In this document: piece by piece, positions 41,473-51,321 of the stretch
How positions within the stretch are numbered: position 1 is the first letter of the stretch
Layout: every line of letters begins with the position of its first letter
Assembly (NCBI GenBank): GCA_900066355.1
Contig: FMEL01000012.1
Span: forward strand, 1 to 64,000
Length of the DNA stretch: 64,000 bases
Reading direction: 5' to 3'
DNA from: an uncultured Ruminococcus sp.
GTDB taxonomy: Bacteria; Bacillota; Clostridia; Lachnospirales; Lachnospiraceae
The notes under the pieces: generated by a model
The model's database searches: none
Seen by the model: the letters and a program-made list of their open reading frames with translations, nothing else
What the model was told of the DNA's origin: nothing
Position numbers and translations under genes: made by a program

Positions 41473-42450
41473 ATGAAGATGAGGAAGAAAATTTCAATTG
41501 TAATACCGACTTACAATGAAGAGGCAAATGTAGTACCCCTCTCAAAAGCGGTAATAGAAGTGATGGAGCGGGATTTAAGTGAATATGATTACGAAATCCT
41601 GTTTATCGACAATCACTCCAAAGACAACACACAGGCATTGCTTCGCGGCCTGTGTGCAAATAATAAAAAAATCAAGGCGATTTTTAATGCGAAGAATTTC
41701 GGACAGGCACGTTCACCGGTATATGGAATGAAACAGGCATATGGAGACTGCGTGGTACGTCTGACAGCAGATTTTCAGGATCCGGTTGACATGATTCCGA
41801 AATTTGTCCGTGAATGGGAAAAGGGAACAAAGATTGTCATCGGAATCAAGAGTGCAAGCAAGGAACGCAGGACCATGTACTGGATTCGTTCCTGCTATTA
41901 CCGGATGATCAACAAAATCACAGATATTGACCATATCAATCAGTTTACCGGTTTTGGCCTGTATGACAAAAAATTTGTAGATGTTGTGCGTGATCTGCAT
42001 GACCCGCTTCCATATCTTCGAGGCATTATCGCGGAACTGGGGTTTGACTATACCGCAATTGAATATACGCAGCCGAAGCGTCGTGCAGGAAAGAGCAAAA
42101 ATAACTTCTACAGCCTGTATGATTATGCGATGATAGGAATTACTTCCTATTCTAAAGTAGTGATGAGACTTGCAACTTTTGCAGGATTTATTATCGGTGG
42201 TTTAAGTATGGTAGCTGCAATTGTTTATCTGATCATGAAACTGATGTTCTGGAATCGTTTTTCAGCAGGCATTGCGCCATTGCTGATCGGAGTATTTTTC
42301 CTCGGAGCACTGCAGCTGTTCTTTATCGGATTTCTTGGAGAATATGTCCTGAGTATCAATACAAGGGTGCTTGACCGACCGCTTGTTGTCGAGGAAGAAC
42401 GTCTGAATTTCGATGAAGAGGAAACAGAAAAAGAGGAGGACACACAGTGA
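41473..42450 (+). CDS. GT2 glycosyltransferase, GtrB/DPM1-like
   Basis: 325 residues. ISIVIPTYNEEANV (about 7-20) opens the GT-A fold, FIDNHSKDNT (about 43-52) and LTADFQDP (about 94-101, DxD-like) bind the nucleotide-sugar, and two C-terminal helices (about 235-258 and 268-292) anchor it. This is the layout of polyprenyl-phosphate glycosyltransferases that feed GT-C enzymes with lipid-linked monosaccharide. The adjacent YfhO-type protein is the expected acceptor partner. The stop overlaps the next GTG start by four bases. Confidence 0.88.
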   Translation: MKMRKKISIVIPTYNEEANVVPLSKAVIEVMERDLSEYDYEILFIDNHSKDNTQALLRGLCANNKKIKAIFNAKNFGQARSPVYGMKQAYGDCVVRLTADFQDPVDMIPKFVREWEKGTKIVIGIKSASKERRTMYWIRSCYYRMINKITDIDHINQFTGFGLYDKKFVDVVRDLHDPLPYLRGIIAELGFDYTAIEYTQPKRRAGKSKNNFYSLYDYAMIGITSYSKVVMRLATFAGFIIGGLSMVAAIVYLIMKLMFWNRFSAGIAPLLIGVFFLGALQLFFIGFLGEYVLSINTRVLDRPLVVEEERLNFDEEETEKEEDTQ

Positions 42451-45146
42451 CAGATACAAAGAGAAAACCGATTTGGAAAAATGAACTGGTATGGCTTTTT
42501 CTGATCACGAGCGGACTTTTTACACTCCTGTACAGCAAATTTCTTCTGGGCGGTTTCGCGTATGTGTTTACAGATTGCGGAGCGGATACTTTGCAGATCA
42601 ATTATGCGCAGTATGAAATGTTTTCTTCACTGTTCAGAAGCGGAGACAGTGGTTATGCACTGCAGGCAGGACTTGGGATGGATTTGTCTTCTTACTGTCC
42701 GGCATATCTGATTCCGTATAATCTGCTGCTGATTCTTGCGCCGCAGAGACTGCTTCCATGGGCAGTGCTTGCATCTGCATATTTGAAGCTTCTGACGATG
42801 TCTCTCGTGGGATATCTGTTTTACCGTAAACTGATGGGAGAGGGAATCGGAACGATGGCAGCTGCACTTGCATGGACCTTTTCCGGTTATGTGATCCTCT
42901 GGGGACAGCAGTACGGATTCTGTACATGCATGGCACTTTTTACTGTTTTTATGTATTTCCTTCAGTGTTATCTTAACGGAGAAAAACGGTGGAAAAATGC
43001 CGGACTTGTACTTACAGTGACAATGTTATTGTTTGCAAGTTATTATTTCCTCTATATGATTGCTTTTTTTGCTGTATTTTATGTAGTTATATACAGCATA
43101 ATGCAGAAACGCTCCATCAAGTCTGCAGCAGGAAAAATGATTGGTCTTGGGGGAATGGGAATACTCGGTACACTGATCGGTGGGATCGCTCTTGTGCCGA
43201 TTGCAGATACATTCCTTGAAAGTGCGCGTGCAGGTGCAGTGAGCGGAGGAAGTACTTCAGGTTTGTTTCATCCATATAAGGGAAAAACACTGGGAACAAT
43301 TTTTGCCCGATTTTTTTCCAATCAGATGCTTGGTATCGATAAAGATTATTCCGGAAATCTCAATTATTATGAGGGCATCGTACTGGCAGTCAGCATTCTG
43401 ACAGTTTTTGCAATCAGCTATTTCCTTGTAAAAAAAGCGACCAGGATAAAGGCGATTTTTCTGACTGTGTTGATGGTATTTCTGGTTGTGATGCCGTTTA
43501 CCAGCCGTGTGCTTGTATTTACCAAAAACTCACATCGCTGGTGCTTTATGATCTGTTTTGTAGAAGCGCTTGCCATTGGACTTTTCCTGCAGGATGTTTT
43601 CCGCGAGAAAAACAAAAAAACGGTACTGTGTGGCGGTGCGCTTGCGACCATTATCTATGCTGCAATGATGGTATTTGTATACAGCTTCAAAAATATCAAA
43701 GTAAATAATAAAATTGCTGCAGAGGTCTGTGCCTTTTTTGTGGTATATCTGCTCCTTCTGGTGGGGGGAACGAGAATCAGAAAACTGTACAGGATATTCC
43801 CGGCTGCTGTTTTACTGGTGCTTGTATGCGAGCTTTTTGCACTGAATTATCCATCACTCTGGCACCGCGAGTCACCGACCAGAAGTCAGCTGGCAACCGA
43901 ATACTATAATGATGGTACGAAAGATGCGGCAGCTTATCTGAAAGCACAGGATGATTCTTTTTATCGCATCGAAAAGTCCTACAGGTCGACCGCGGAAAAT
44001 GATGGAATGGCACAGGGTTACAATGGATTGTCGACGTATATGAGCACAAATCCGTCATCACTGGTAAGCTATCACAAGATGTACGGACCGGAAAGCATTT
44101 CTATTAATTTTGTGGATTTTAATAACGATGATTATATCCGAAGTTCTCTGCTTGGAACCAGGTATCTGTTTGGAAACGCAGGGTACAATGCTCCACAGAA
44201 GGTATATACACCGGTGGGAGAAGCCGGGGGCAAAACCATATTCAAAAATAACTATGCACTTCCTTTCGGATATCTGTATGATAAAGAATGGAGTGCCGGA
44301 GGACTTAAGAAACTGTCCGGACTTGATAAGACACTGACTTCTCTTTCGGGATTTTATTACACTGATGCAGAAAAGAACGGCGCGTATAAAAATGCATCTC
44401 TGCCGGAAGGAACTGATACTTCCCTGATGGAGAAAGTGAGTGAAGCAGTCGACTGTACGATGGAAAACAATGTTGACGGTATTACTGTCCGTGATCTTGG
44501 GGCAGATCCAAACGTGATCTTCCCGGGAGTGGAATCCGACTTTGCTGACGAAAACAAATTATATGGACTTTCTCTGACAATGGACGTATCTGATGATACC
44601 GAGATGGCAGTTTATTATCAGACAGAAGGCGACGAAGGATTTTCAGCAGATAAAGTTTATACTTTCTCAATCACAAAGAAACATAATACATGGGAACACG
44701 TGGTTCCGGCAGGAATCACAGCGCTTCGTGTCGATGTGAGTACCCAGATCGATTATGCAACGATTAAAGATTTTGAAGTGAAATCTTATGATCTTGATGC
44801 AACCGGTTATACGGCGCTGAAAAATTCCGGTGTGACAGATGTAAGTTACAGCGACAGCACCTATCAGGCACAGGTGACAAACGATACGCAGGAAAATAAA
44901 ATGCTGTGTGTACCGTTCTTCTATCAGAGGGGATGGTCTGCCCGAATCGACGGAGAAGCGGTGGAAGTTTCCAATATCAACAGCGGACTTTGCGGAATCC
45001 AGATTCCATCCGGAACACATGAGGTTATCCTGCAATATGAGACACCATACAGAAGTCTGGGGCTGGGAATGACCATTGTCGGAGTTGTAATCTTTATACT
45101 TGTTTTTAGTCAGAATTTATATAAAAATTTCATAAAATTGTGTTAA
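42447..45146 (+). CDS. YfhO-family membrane protein, GT-C glycosyltransferase-like
   Basis: 899 residues starting with GTG at 42447. About twelve hydrophobic segments occupy the first 490 residues. An early Asp-containing loop (TDCGADTLQINYAQY, about 33-47) and GLGMDLSSYCPAYL (about 70-83) match YfhO. The C-terminal 400 residues form a soluble outer domain with MLCVPFFYQRGWSARIDGE near 817-835, also typical, and a final helix. YfhO proteins attach sugars to teichoic acids using lipid-linked donors, probably supplied here by the preceding GT2 enzyme. Last gene of the glycan operon. Confidence 0.88.
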   Translation: MTDTKRKPIWKNELVWLFLITSGLFTLLYSKFLLGGFAYVFTDCGADTLQINYAQYEMFSSLFRSGDSGYALQAGLGMDLSSYCPAYLIPYNLLLILAPQRLLPWAVLASAYLKLLTMSLVGYLFYRKLMGEGIGTMAAALAWTFSGYVILWGQQYGFCTCMALFTVFMYFLQCYLNGEKRWKNAGLVLTVTMLLFASYYFLYMIAFFAVFYVVIYSIMQKRSIKSAAGKMIGLGGMGILGTLIGGIALVPIADTFLESARAGAVSGGSTSGLFHPYKGKTLGTIFARFFSNQMLGIDKDYSGNLNYYEGIVLAVSILTVFAISYFLVKKATRIKAIFLTVLMVFLVVMPFTSRVLVFTKNSHRWCFMICFVEALAIGLFLQDVFREKNKKTVLCGGALATIIYAAMMVFVYSFKNIKVNNKIAAEVCAFFVVYLLLLVGGTRIRKLYRIFPAAVLLVLVCELFALNYPSLWHRESPTRSQLATEYYNDGTKDAAAYLKAQDDSFYRIEKSYRSTAENDGMAQGYNGLSTYMSTNPSSLVSYHKMYGPESISINFVDFNNDDYIRSSLLGTRYLFGNAGYNAPQKVYTPVGEAGGKTIFKNNYALPFGYLYDKEWSAGGLKKLSGLDKTLTSLSGFYYTDAEKNGAYKNASLPEGTDTSLMEKVSEAVDCTMENNVDGITVRDLGADPNVIFPGVESDFADENKLYGLSLTMDVSDDTEMAVYYQTEGDEGFSADKVYTFSITKKHNTWEHVVPAGITALRVDVSTQIDYATIKDFEVKSYDLDATGYTALKNSGVTDVSYSDSTYQAQVTNDTQENKMLCVPFFYQRGWSARIDGEAVEVSNINSGLCGIQIPSGTHEVILQYETPYRSLGLGMTIVGVVIFILVFSQNLYKNFIKLC

Positions 45147-45169
45147 AATTCGTAAGAGTGTGTTATAAT
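45138..45169 (+). promoter_or_regulatory. Probable promoter of the hibernation-factor gene
   Basis: A perfect TATAAT (45164-45169) follows the YfhO stop by 17 bases. The -35 is weak (TTGTGT at 20 or TGTTAA at 17 bases). A small AACAAC/GTTGTT hairpin at about 45180-45198 lies in the leader. Confidence 0.5.
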
Positions 45170-45239
45170 GGATGCATGAACAACAAAACAAGTTGTTTAT
45201 TAAATATCATCCAAAATAAACAGCAAAGGGGATGGGATT

Positions 45240-45767
<528 letters not shown>

Positions 45768-45826
45768 TTCAAAATCTGAAGCGTAATCGAGCTTGAAGCA
45801 CTTCATACATGCAATATGTAATTTCA

Positions 45827-45854
45827 GTCCCACCCTTCAGCCGAGGGGTGGGAC
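45827..45854. repeat. GC-rich hairpin, IS200/IS605-end-like
   Basis: GTCCCACCC (45827-45835) and GGGTGGGAC (45846-45854) are perfect nine-bp arms. No T-run follows, so it is a weak terminator. The sequence is like the subterminal hairpins of IS200/IS605-type elements, but no transposase is near. It may alternatively end the hpf transcript. Confidence 0.5.
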
Positions 45855-45891
45855 TTGTGGGTAATAGGAAACAGCTAAAAGGAAATGACGT

Positions 45892-47103
45892 ATGAATAAT
45901 AAAAAGAATCTCAAGATGAAACCCGTAGGCAGCGAATATATGGAACAGTACAATGCTCTTCTTCGCTATGTTTTTCAGGTCACGGAGCAGGAATTAAGCT
46001 CGATCGGATGGCAGGAGCGCGAGATCATCCGCGCAAAATTCCCGACCATGGAAAAGGCAGATGTCATTGGCTGGTTTGACAATGATACTCTTGTTTCACA
46101 GGTGGCAGTCTACCCGATGCATGTCAGAATCTTTGGCAAGACTTATGCAATGGGAGGTCTGACTGGAGTCGGCACTTATCCGGAATACTCCAACATGGGA
46201 CTGATGCATAAGCTTCTGGAACAGGCACTGAAAAACATGAAAGAGAAAGGCCAGGATATCTGTTATCTTTACCCATATTCAATTCCGTACTACAGACGTA
46301 AGGGATGGGAACTGATCTCAGACAAGATCTCTTATGAAATTAAGGATTATCAGCTTCCGAAGAACCGTCAGGTTCCGGGAGATGTGCGTCGTGTAAAGAC
46401 TGAGAGCGATGAGCTGAAAGAAACCTATGAACGTTATGCCATGCGTACACATGGGGCAATTCTTCGTGATGATCTGGCATGGAACGAATACTGGCTTTGG
46501 GATTCTGATGATATTATGTCTGCAATCTATTACAATGAAAAAAACGAACCGGATGGTTATGTGATCTACTGGATTGCAAATGAGGTATTCCACATCAAGG
46601 ACATGATTTTTATTAATGAAGATGCCCGCACCGGCCTCTGGAATTTTGTTGCGGCACATTTTTCCATGATCAATCAGGTCGAGGGAGATACCTATACGGA
46701 TGAGCCGCTGGCATTTCTTCTCGAAGATGCCGGAATAAAAGAAGTGATTTCTCCATATTATATGGGAAGAATCGTAGATTTCGTTTCCTTTATAGAAAAA
46801 TATCCGTTCAAACCAAGCGTACTTGACCGTGAATGGAAATTCAAACTGATCGATCCGATCATGGAATGCAATCAGGGATATTTTTACCTGACAATCTCTC
46901 GTGAAGGGCATGGGCAGGTCATGAGAATCATGGAAAGATGTGAAGATACAATTGATATCCAGACCATGACAACGATGCTGATGGGGTATAAACGTCCGGA
47001 ATATCTGGCAAAGATCGGACGTATTCAGGCTGCGGAATGGACGATCGATATGCTCGAAGACGCAATTGAACAGCAGACGCCATACATATCGGATTATTTC
47101 TAA
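45892..47103 (+). CDS. Eis-like GNAT acetyltransferase
   Basis: 403 residues, the Eis-family length. The N-terminal GNAT domain has LTGVGTYPEYSNMGLMHKLLEQ (about 87-107, part), the acetyl-CoA-binding A motif in the VxxxPExRxxG position; YYRRKGWELISDKISYEI (about 129-146) follows. The middle is a second GNAT-like fold and the C-terminal 100 residues resemble the SCP2-like domain. Acts in the cytosol on amine substrates; the specific target is unknown. A start ATG at 45892 has AAAGGAAATG upstream. Confidence 0.82.
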   Translation: MNNKKNLKMKPVGSEYMEQYNALLRYVFQVTEQELSSIGWQEREIIRAKFPTMEKADVIGWFDNDTLVSQVAVYPMHVRIFGKTYAMGGLTGVGTYPEYSNMGLMHKLLEQALKNMKEKGQDICYLYPYSIPYYRRKGWELISDKISYEIKDYQLPKNRQVPGDVRRVKTESDELKETYERYAMRTHGAILRDDLAWNEYWLWDSDDIMSAIYYNEKNEPDGYVIYWIANEVFHIKDMIFINEDARTGLWNFVAAHFSMINQVEGDTYTDEPLAFLLEDAGIKEVISPYYMGRIVDFVSFIEKYPFKPSVLDREWKFKLIDPIMECNQGYFYLTISREGHGQVMRIMERCEDTIDIQTMTTMLMGYKRPEYLAKIGRIQAAEWTIDMLEDAIEQQTPYISDYF

Positions 47104-47133
47104 GTGTAATTTTCAGAAATATTCTCCGGACAC

Positions 47134-47162
47134 TTGACACAACATAAAACACGTGTTATATT
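47134..47162 (+). promoter_or_regulatory. Consensus sigma-A promoter of the DnaJ-type gene
   Basis: TTGACA (47134-47139, consensus) and TATATT (47157-47162) with a 17-base spacer. It lies 31 bases after the acetyltransferase stop. Confidence 0.85.
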
Positions 47163-47177
47163 ACAAATAGAACAAGA

Positions 47178-47222
47178 GGAGATGGAAAGGGATGCGGCGA
47201 GAAGAAACTGCATCTCTTTTTT
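47178..47222 (+). terminator. Terminator-like hairpin inside the DnaJ leader
   Basis: GCATCTC (47210-47216) can pair either with GGGATGC (47189-47195) or, as CATCTC, with GAGATG (47179-47184). Six Ts follow directly. Because the promoter is upstream and the gene downstream, it could be an attenuator with two alternative stems. Confidence 0.55.
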
Positions 47223-47246
47223 GACAAGTAAACCGGAGGTGGCATT

Positions 47247-48323
47247 ATGGCTAAGAGAGATTATTATGAAGTCCTTGGGATTGGAAGAAATGCCGATGCC
47301 AAGGAGATTAAGAAAGCATACAGAAAGCTTGCGAAGAAATATCATCCGGATATGAATCCCGGTGACAAACAGGCTGAACAGAAATTTAAAGAAATTACAG
47401 AAGCATACAATGTATTAAGTGATACAGAGAAGAAGAAATTATATGACCAGTATGGCTTTGCTGCATTTGAAGAGGGCGGCAATCCGTATGGAAACGGCGG
47501 TCAGGGTACAGCCGGAAATGGTTTTCATGGCGGCTTCGGCGGTTTTGATTTTGGTCAGGGTGGAAATGGCGGTTATCATGAGTACCATTTTGAAAACGGC
47601 AATATGGGCGATATGGGAGATATTTTTGGAGATATTTTCGGAAATATGTTCCATGGCAAAAGCAGCAGTGGCTTTGGCGGACAGAGCAGAGGTTTTGACA
47701 GTCAGGGCTTTCATAGCCAGGGTGACTTTGGAGGCTTTGGAGGAAGAAGTGCACAGGCAAAAGGAAGTGATCTTCACTCAGAGGTGACTGTCAGTTTTGA
47801 GGATGCAGCATTCGGCTGTGATAAGATGCTGAGATTATCTGATCCATCCGGAAATGGAGCAGTTCAGACACTCAAAGTCCATATTCCGGCAGGAATTGAG
47901 GATGGTAAGAGCATCCGTCTGAAAGGTAAAGGCAATCCAGGATTTAATGGTGGACCGGCGGGAGATCTTTTCCTGAAAGTCAATATTACATCAAAAAATG
48001 GTTTTGAGCGAAAGGGCATGGATGTTTACACAACCACGGAAATCCCGTTTACAACGGCCGTATTTGGCGGCGAGGCAAAAGTATCAACGCTATATGGAGA
48101 TGTGATCTGTAAGATTCCTGAGGGTGCACAGACCGGCAGAAAGATCCGTCTTAGAGGTAAAGGAATTGTTTCTATGAAGGATCCGGCTGTACATGGTGAT
48201 CAGTATGTGACGATCCGGATTCAGGTACCGCAGGATTTAAGTCTTCAGGCAAAAGAAAAATTAAGAGAATTTCAGCAGATATGTAAGAATGATCAGCAGA
48301 GAAGAAGAGGAAGCGTAGCATAA
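47247..48323 (+). CDS. DnaJ-family cochaperone without zinc finger (CbpA type)
   Basis: 358 residues. The J domain (about 4-68) contains the HPD motif in KYHPDMNPGD and ends YDQYGFAAFEEGG. A long Gly/Phe-rich region (about 72-172) follows. The C-terminal substrate-binding domains start near 175 (DLHSEVTVSFEDAAFGCDKML) and contain no CxxCxGxG repeats, so it is a type II cochaperone like CbpA. It stimulates DnaK in the cytosol. GGAGGTGG precedes the ATG. No dnaK or grpE adjoins, so this is a second, stand-alone J protein. Confidence 0.92.
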   Translation: MAKRDYYEVLGIGRNADAKEIKKAYRKLAKKYHPDMNPGDKQAEQKFKEITEAYNVLSDTEKKKLYDQYGFAAFEEGGNPYGNGGQGTAGNGFHGGFGGFDFGQGGNGGYHEYHFENGNMGDMGDIFGDIFGNMFHGKSSSGFGGQSRGFDSQGFHSQGDFGGFGGRSAQAKGSDLHSEVTVSFEDAAFGCDKMLRLSDPSGNGAVQTLKVHIPAGIEDGKSIRLKGKGNPGFNGGPAGDLFLKVNITSKNGFERKGMDVYTTTEIPFTTAVFGGEAKVSTLYGDVICKIPEGAQTGRKIRLRGKGIVSMKDPAVHGDQYVTIRIQVPQDLSLQAKEKLREFQQICKNDQQRRRGSVA

Positions 48324-48341
48324 AACGCTTCTTCTTTTTTT
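48301..48341 (+). terminator. Terminator overlapping the end of the DnaJ-type gene
   Basis: GGAAGCGT and ACGCTTC enclose the stop codon; the longer GAAGAAG/CTTCTTC flank extends the stem, and seven Ts follow. Confidence 0.85.
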
Positions 48342-48421
48342 AGATTTCATAAAGGTCTTTTAGTTTTTATAAAGGAATCATAAAATTTTTGTAAAACAAT
48401 CCATTTTCGGCATTTTGTGCA

Positions 48422-48449
48422 TTGATTATTTGATAGGATAGGGTATATT
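48422..48449 (+). promoter_or_regulatory. Probable promoter of the PAP2-phosphatidyltransferase gene
   Basis: TTGATT (48422-48427) and TATATT (48444-48449) with a 16-base spacer, leaving a 70-base leader. Confidence 0.55.
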
Positions 48450-48524
48450 ATAAGCTACAGAAAAATCAGAAATCCTGAAGACGACAGAATCAGGCTGAGG
48501 CCGAAAGGATGGAAAGGTGATATT

Positions 48525-49769
48525 TTGAATTATCTGAAGAAATCAAAGCATTTATGGATCATACCGGCATATGGGATTTTTTATATGGTTGCGTTTATGC
48601 TGATGGAGCAGAGCGATGTAACAATACATATCATTCATTCTCTTGCAGATGACAGAATTCCATTTTGTGAGTACTTTATTATTCCATATGTAATGTGGTA
48701 TTTTTTTCTGATCGGTACGGTAATTTATTTTGCAATATCGTGCCCGAGCAAAAAAGAATACTATCAGTATCTCGGAACTTTAGGAGCAGGTATGACACTG
48801 TTTTTGCTGATTTCCTTTGTTTATCCGAACGGACAGCATTTGAGACCGGATCTTACGACTGCCGGTGACAGTGTATTTCTGAATATTGTCAGGCTCCTGT
48901 ACAAGATTGATACACCTACCAATATTTTCCCGAGTATGCATGTATTCAATGCGACGGCGAGCTGTATTGCACTGTATCAGAACGAGAGATGCCGAAAGAA
49001 TAGGATTTTTACTGTGGCACAGATCGTTCTCAGCGTATCGATCGTTTTGTCAACTATGTTTTTGAAACAGCACAGTGTTGCCGATGTAATGACTGCATTG
49101 ATTTTGAATATCCTTTGTTACCAGTTGTTCTACAAGGTAATTCCCGCCAGACAGGAACGACTGGTAGAAGTATTTACAAAGAAAGAGATTCTGACGCTGC
49201 CGAATCTCTTAAGTTCCGTACGTCTCATCCTGGCTATTCTGTTTCTGGGAACTTTTGAGAGATATGGTACTGTACAGTACCGGTCGCTGCTTGTACTGCT
49301 TGTGATCGCGGCAGCCGCTACGGATATTCTGGACGGCAGGATTGCGCGCTCGTTTAACAGTGTCAGCCAGTTCGGACGGATCCTTGACCCGGTGGCCGAT
49401 AAGGCTATGCAGGGAGTGATGCTGGCATATCTGGTTCCGCGATATCCGCTTGCAGAACTTGTACTGATTCTGTTTGCGGTCAAAGAATGCTACATGATGG
49501 TTACCGGATGGAAGGTGATCATGGAAACGAGAACGACCATCGAACCACAGTGGCATGGTAAGCTGAATACAGCAGTGACGTATGTAGTTGTTATGCTCTT
49601 GATGGTGGGTCCGAGACTTCCGTATTCGACTTCCAATGTACTGATTGGTGCATGTGCCGTATGTATGGCGATGTCGCTTGGTATGTATGCATCTCAGTTC
49701 CGCGAGATTCTGGAACAGCAGAATGGCAGTTACCGGAAGATGCACGGAAGGTTCAGCCGCGAAAATTAA
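48525..49769 (+). CDS. Fusion of a PAP2-type phosphatase and a CDP-alcohol phosphatidyltransferase
   Basis: 414 residues, starting with TTG at 48525 (AAAGGTG upstream). Residues 1-205 are a polytopic PAP2_3-like domain: HLRPDL (about 106-111), NIFPSMHVFNA (about 128-138) and LKQHSVADVM (about 179-188) give the three phosphatase motifs. Residues 220-400 are a CDP-alcohol phosphatidyltransferase with the full D-x2-DG-x2-AR-x8-G-x3-D-x3-D motif in DILDGRIARSF...GRILDPVADK (about 269-295). One chain could make a phosphatidylalcohol phosphate and dephosphorylate it, as in phosphatidylglycerol synthesis; this is inference. It overlaps the convergent minus-strand gene by 17 bases. Confidence 0.88.
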   Translation: MNYLKKSKHLWIIPAYGIFYMVAFMLMEQSDVTIHIIHSLADDRIPFCEYFIIPYVMWYFFLIGTVIYFAISCPSKKEYYQYLGTLGAGMTLFLLISFVYPNGQHLRPDLTTAGDSVFLNIVRLLYKIDTPTNIFPSMHVFNATASCIALYQNERCRKNRIFTVAQIVLSVSIVLSTMFLKQHSVADVMTALILNILCYQLFYKVIPARQERLVEVFTKKEILTLPNLLSSVRLILAILFLGTFERYGTVQYRSLLVLLVIAAAATDILDGRIARSFNSVSQFGRILDPVADKAMQGVMLAYLVPRYPLAELVLILFAVKECYMMVTGWKVIMETRTTIEPQWHGKLNTAVTYVVVMLLMVGPRLPYSTSNVLIGACAVCMAMSLGMYASQFREILEQQNGSYRKMHGRFSREN

Positions 49770-51273
49770 ATGTGGTTGCATCGATTTCCTGAAGAAGCTG
49801 TGCGCGTTCTTTCTGGAACTCAAGTTTTTTACTGAAAACAAAATATTCTTCACATCCGAAAGTGCGGATAAAAGACATGGCTTGGCTGTTGTGGCTGAGA
49901 TCGGAGATCAGAAAGAGTAATTCCGGTCCGTCATGAAAAGCAGTTTTTGCAAAGGCAAAGCCCTGTTTCAGTGCAAGCTGTGTCTTCTGTGCGAGATCTT
50001 TACGGGTGGTGGCAGAATGGCTCAATGCAGTTCGGAGGACATCGATGATTTCTTCGGGCGTATTGAGTCGTTTTTTTCTTGTTTCTATCAGACAGTTTTC
50101 GAGGATGCGGGCTGTTTTTTCGGATTCGTCTGTTTCACGGCCGTCAAGAAGCTGATTCTGCCGGCGGATCTTTAATGCGTTTCGATACTGTTCTGCAAAA
50201 TCAGCCAGAGAGGATCCGGCAAGCAGGGCAGTTTTTGCTTGAGAAAGCGTCTCCTGAAGCTGTATTACGAAATGATCTTCTTTCTCGAACAGCAGGAAAT
50301 ACCTGTTCCATCCATCGAGAAGAAGACTGCATACACTGAGCTGTTCGTCGGATGGTGCAGAGGATGCCATGCCACATACTGACTGAAACTCTTTTTCACT
50401 TAAGTTTCCTGCAAGCAGTTCCGTGATCGGGTAATCTTTGCGGTATTTTGCATACAGCTGATAATAAGCGGCAAAATCTCTGGCAATATCGTCATCCTGA
50501 ATATACTGTCGGATTAGTTTTTCATCAGGAGTCAATCCCAGTTCTTCATATCCGAATAAAATAGAAGAAAGGTCTTCCCAGCCGCGGGCGGTCACGAAAG
50601 AAACTCCGGCAGCCGTATTTTCGATATGATAAAAATGTTCTTTTTTCAGGTTCAGATAAGAGATGACAGAAGCATGCAGACCTTTTGCATAGGCATACTC
50701 TTTCCAGATATCAAGATCCGGCTCGATATCTATTCGCTTTACTCTGTCAAGGGTGACAATATCAAATTCCCGCGCGGAGCGGTTGTATTCGACCGGGTTG
50801 CCGGCAGCAGCAATGATCCAGCCTTCCGGTACAGGGTGTGTGCCGAAGGTTTTATTTTGGAGGAACTGCAGCATAGTCGGTACAAGAGTTTCGGAGACAC
50901 AGTTGATTTCATCAATAAAGAGAATTCCCTCTTTGCAGGAAGTCTGTTCCATTTTTTCATAAACAGAGGCAATGATCTCGCTCATTGTATATTCCGTTAT
51001 GGAGTATTCTTTTCCCTGAAAATTCTTTTTTACAATTACAGGAAGTCCGACTGCGCTCTGGCGCGTATGGTGTGTGATCGTATAGGAAACGAGACCAATC
51101 TCGCATTCCTTTGCGACCTGTTCCATAATTGCAGTTTTGCCGATACCCGGAGGTCCGATAAGCAGCAGTGGACGCTGGCGCACAGCCGGCATAAGATAAC
51201 GCCCATGTGCATCCTTTCTGGTGTAAACCTGTATTGTGTGAAGCAATTCATTTTTGGCATCTTTGATATTCAT
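49753..51273 (-). CDS. MoxR-like AAA+ ATPase
   Basis: 506 residues. Walker A is LLIGPPGIGKTAIMEQ (about 36-51), Walker B GILFIDEINCV (about 115-125), followed by PTMLQFLQNKTFGTHPVPEGW (about 131-151, part) and WIIAAAGNPVEYNRSA, the sensor region with DRVKRIDIEPD. The C-terminal 230 residues are helical and unlike other MoxR proteins. MoxR ATPases act with von Willebrand A proteins to remodel or mature partners; such a partner lies directly upstream in the same operon. A stretched AAGGACA site precedes the ATG. The gene is convergent with the PAP2 fusion. Confidence 0.85.
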   Translation of the reverse strand: MNIKDAKNELLHTIQVYTRKDAHGRYLMPAVRQRPLLLIGPPGIGKTAIMEQVAKECEIGLVSYTITHHTRQSAVGLPVIVKKNFQGKEYSITEYTMSEIIASVYEKMEQTSCKEGILFIDEINCVSETLVPTMLQFLQNKTFGTHPVPEGWIIAAAGNPVEYNRSAREFDIVTLDRVKRIDIEPDLDIWKEYAYAKGLHASVISYLNLKKEHFYHIENTAAGVSFVTARGWEDLSSILFGYEELGLTPDEKLIRQYIQDDDIARDFAAYYQLYAKYRKDYPITELLAGNLSEKEFQSVCGMASSAPSDEQLSVCSLLLDGWNRYFLLFEKEDHFVIQLQETLSQAKTALLAGSSLADFAEQYRNALKIRRQNQLLDGRETDESEKTARILENCLIETRKKRLNTPEEIIDVLRTALSHSATTRKDLAQKTQLALKQGFAFAKTAFHDGPELLFLISDLSHNSQAMSFIRTFGCEEYFVFSKKLEFQKERAQLLQEIDATTFNFRG

Positions 51274-51321
51274 AAGGTTATGTGTCCTTTCTCCGGAAGG
51301 TCTGTATGGGAAGGGCAGAGA

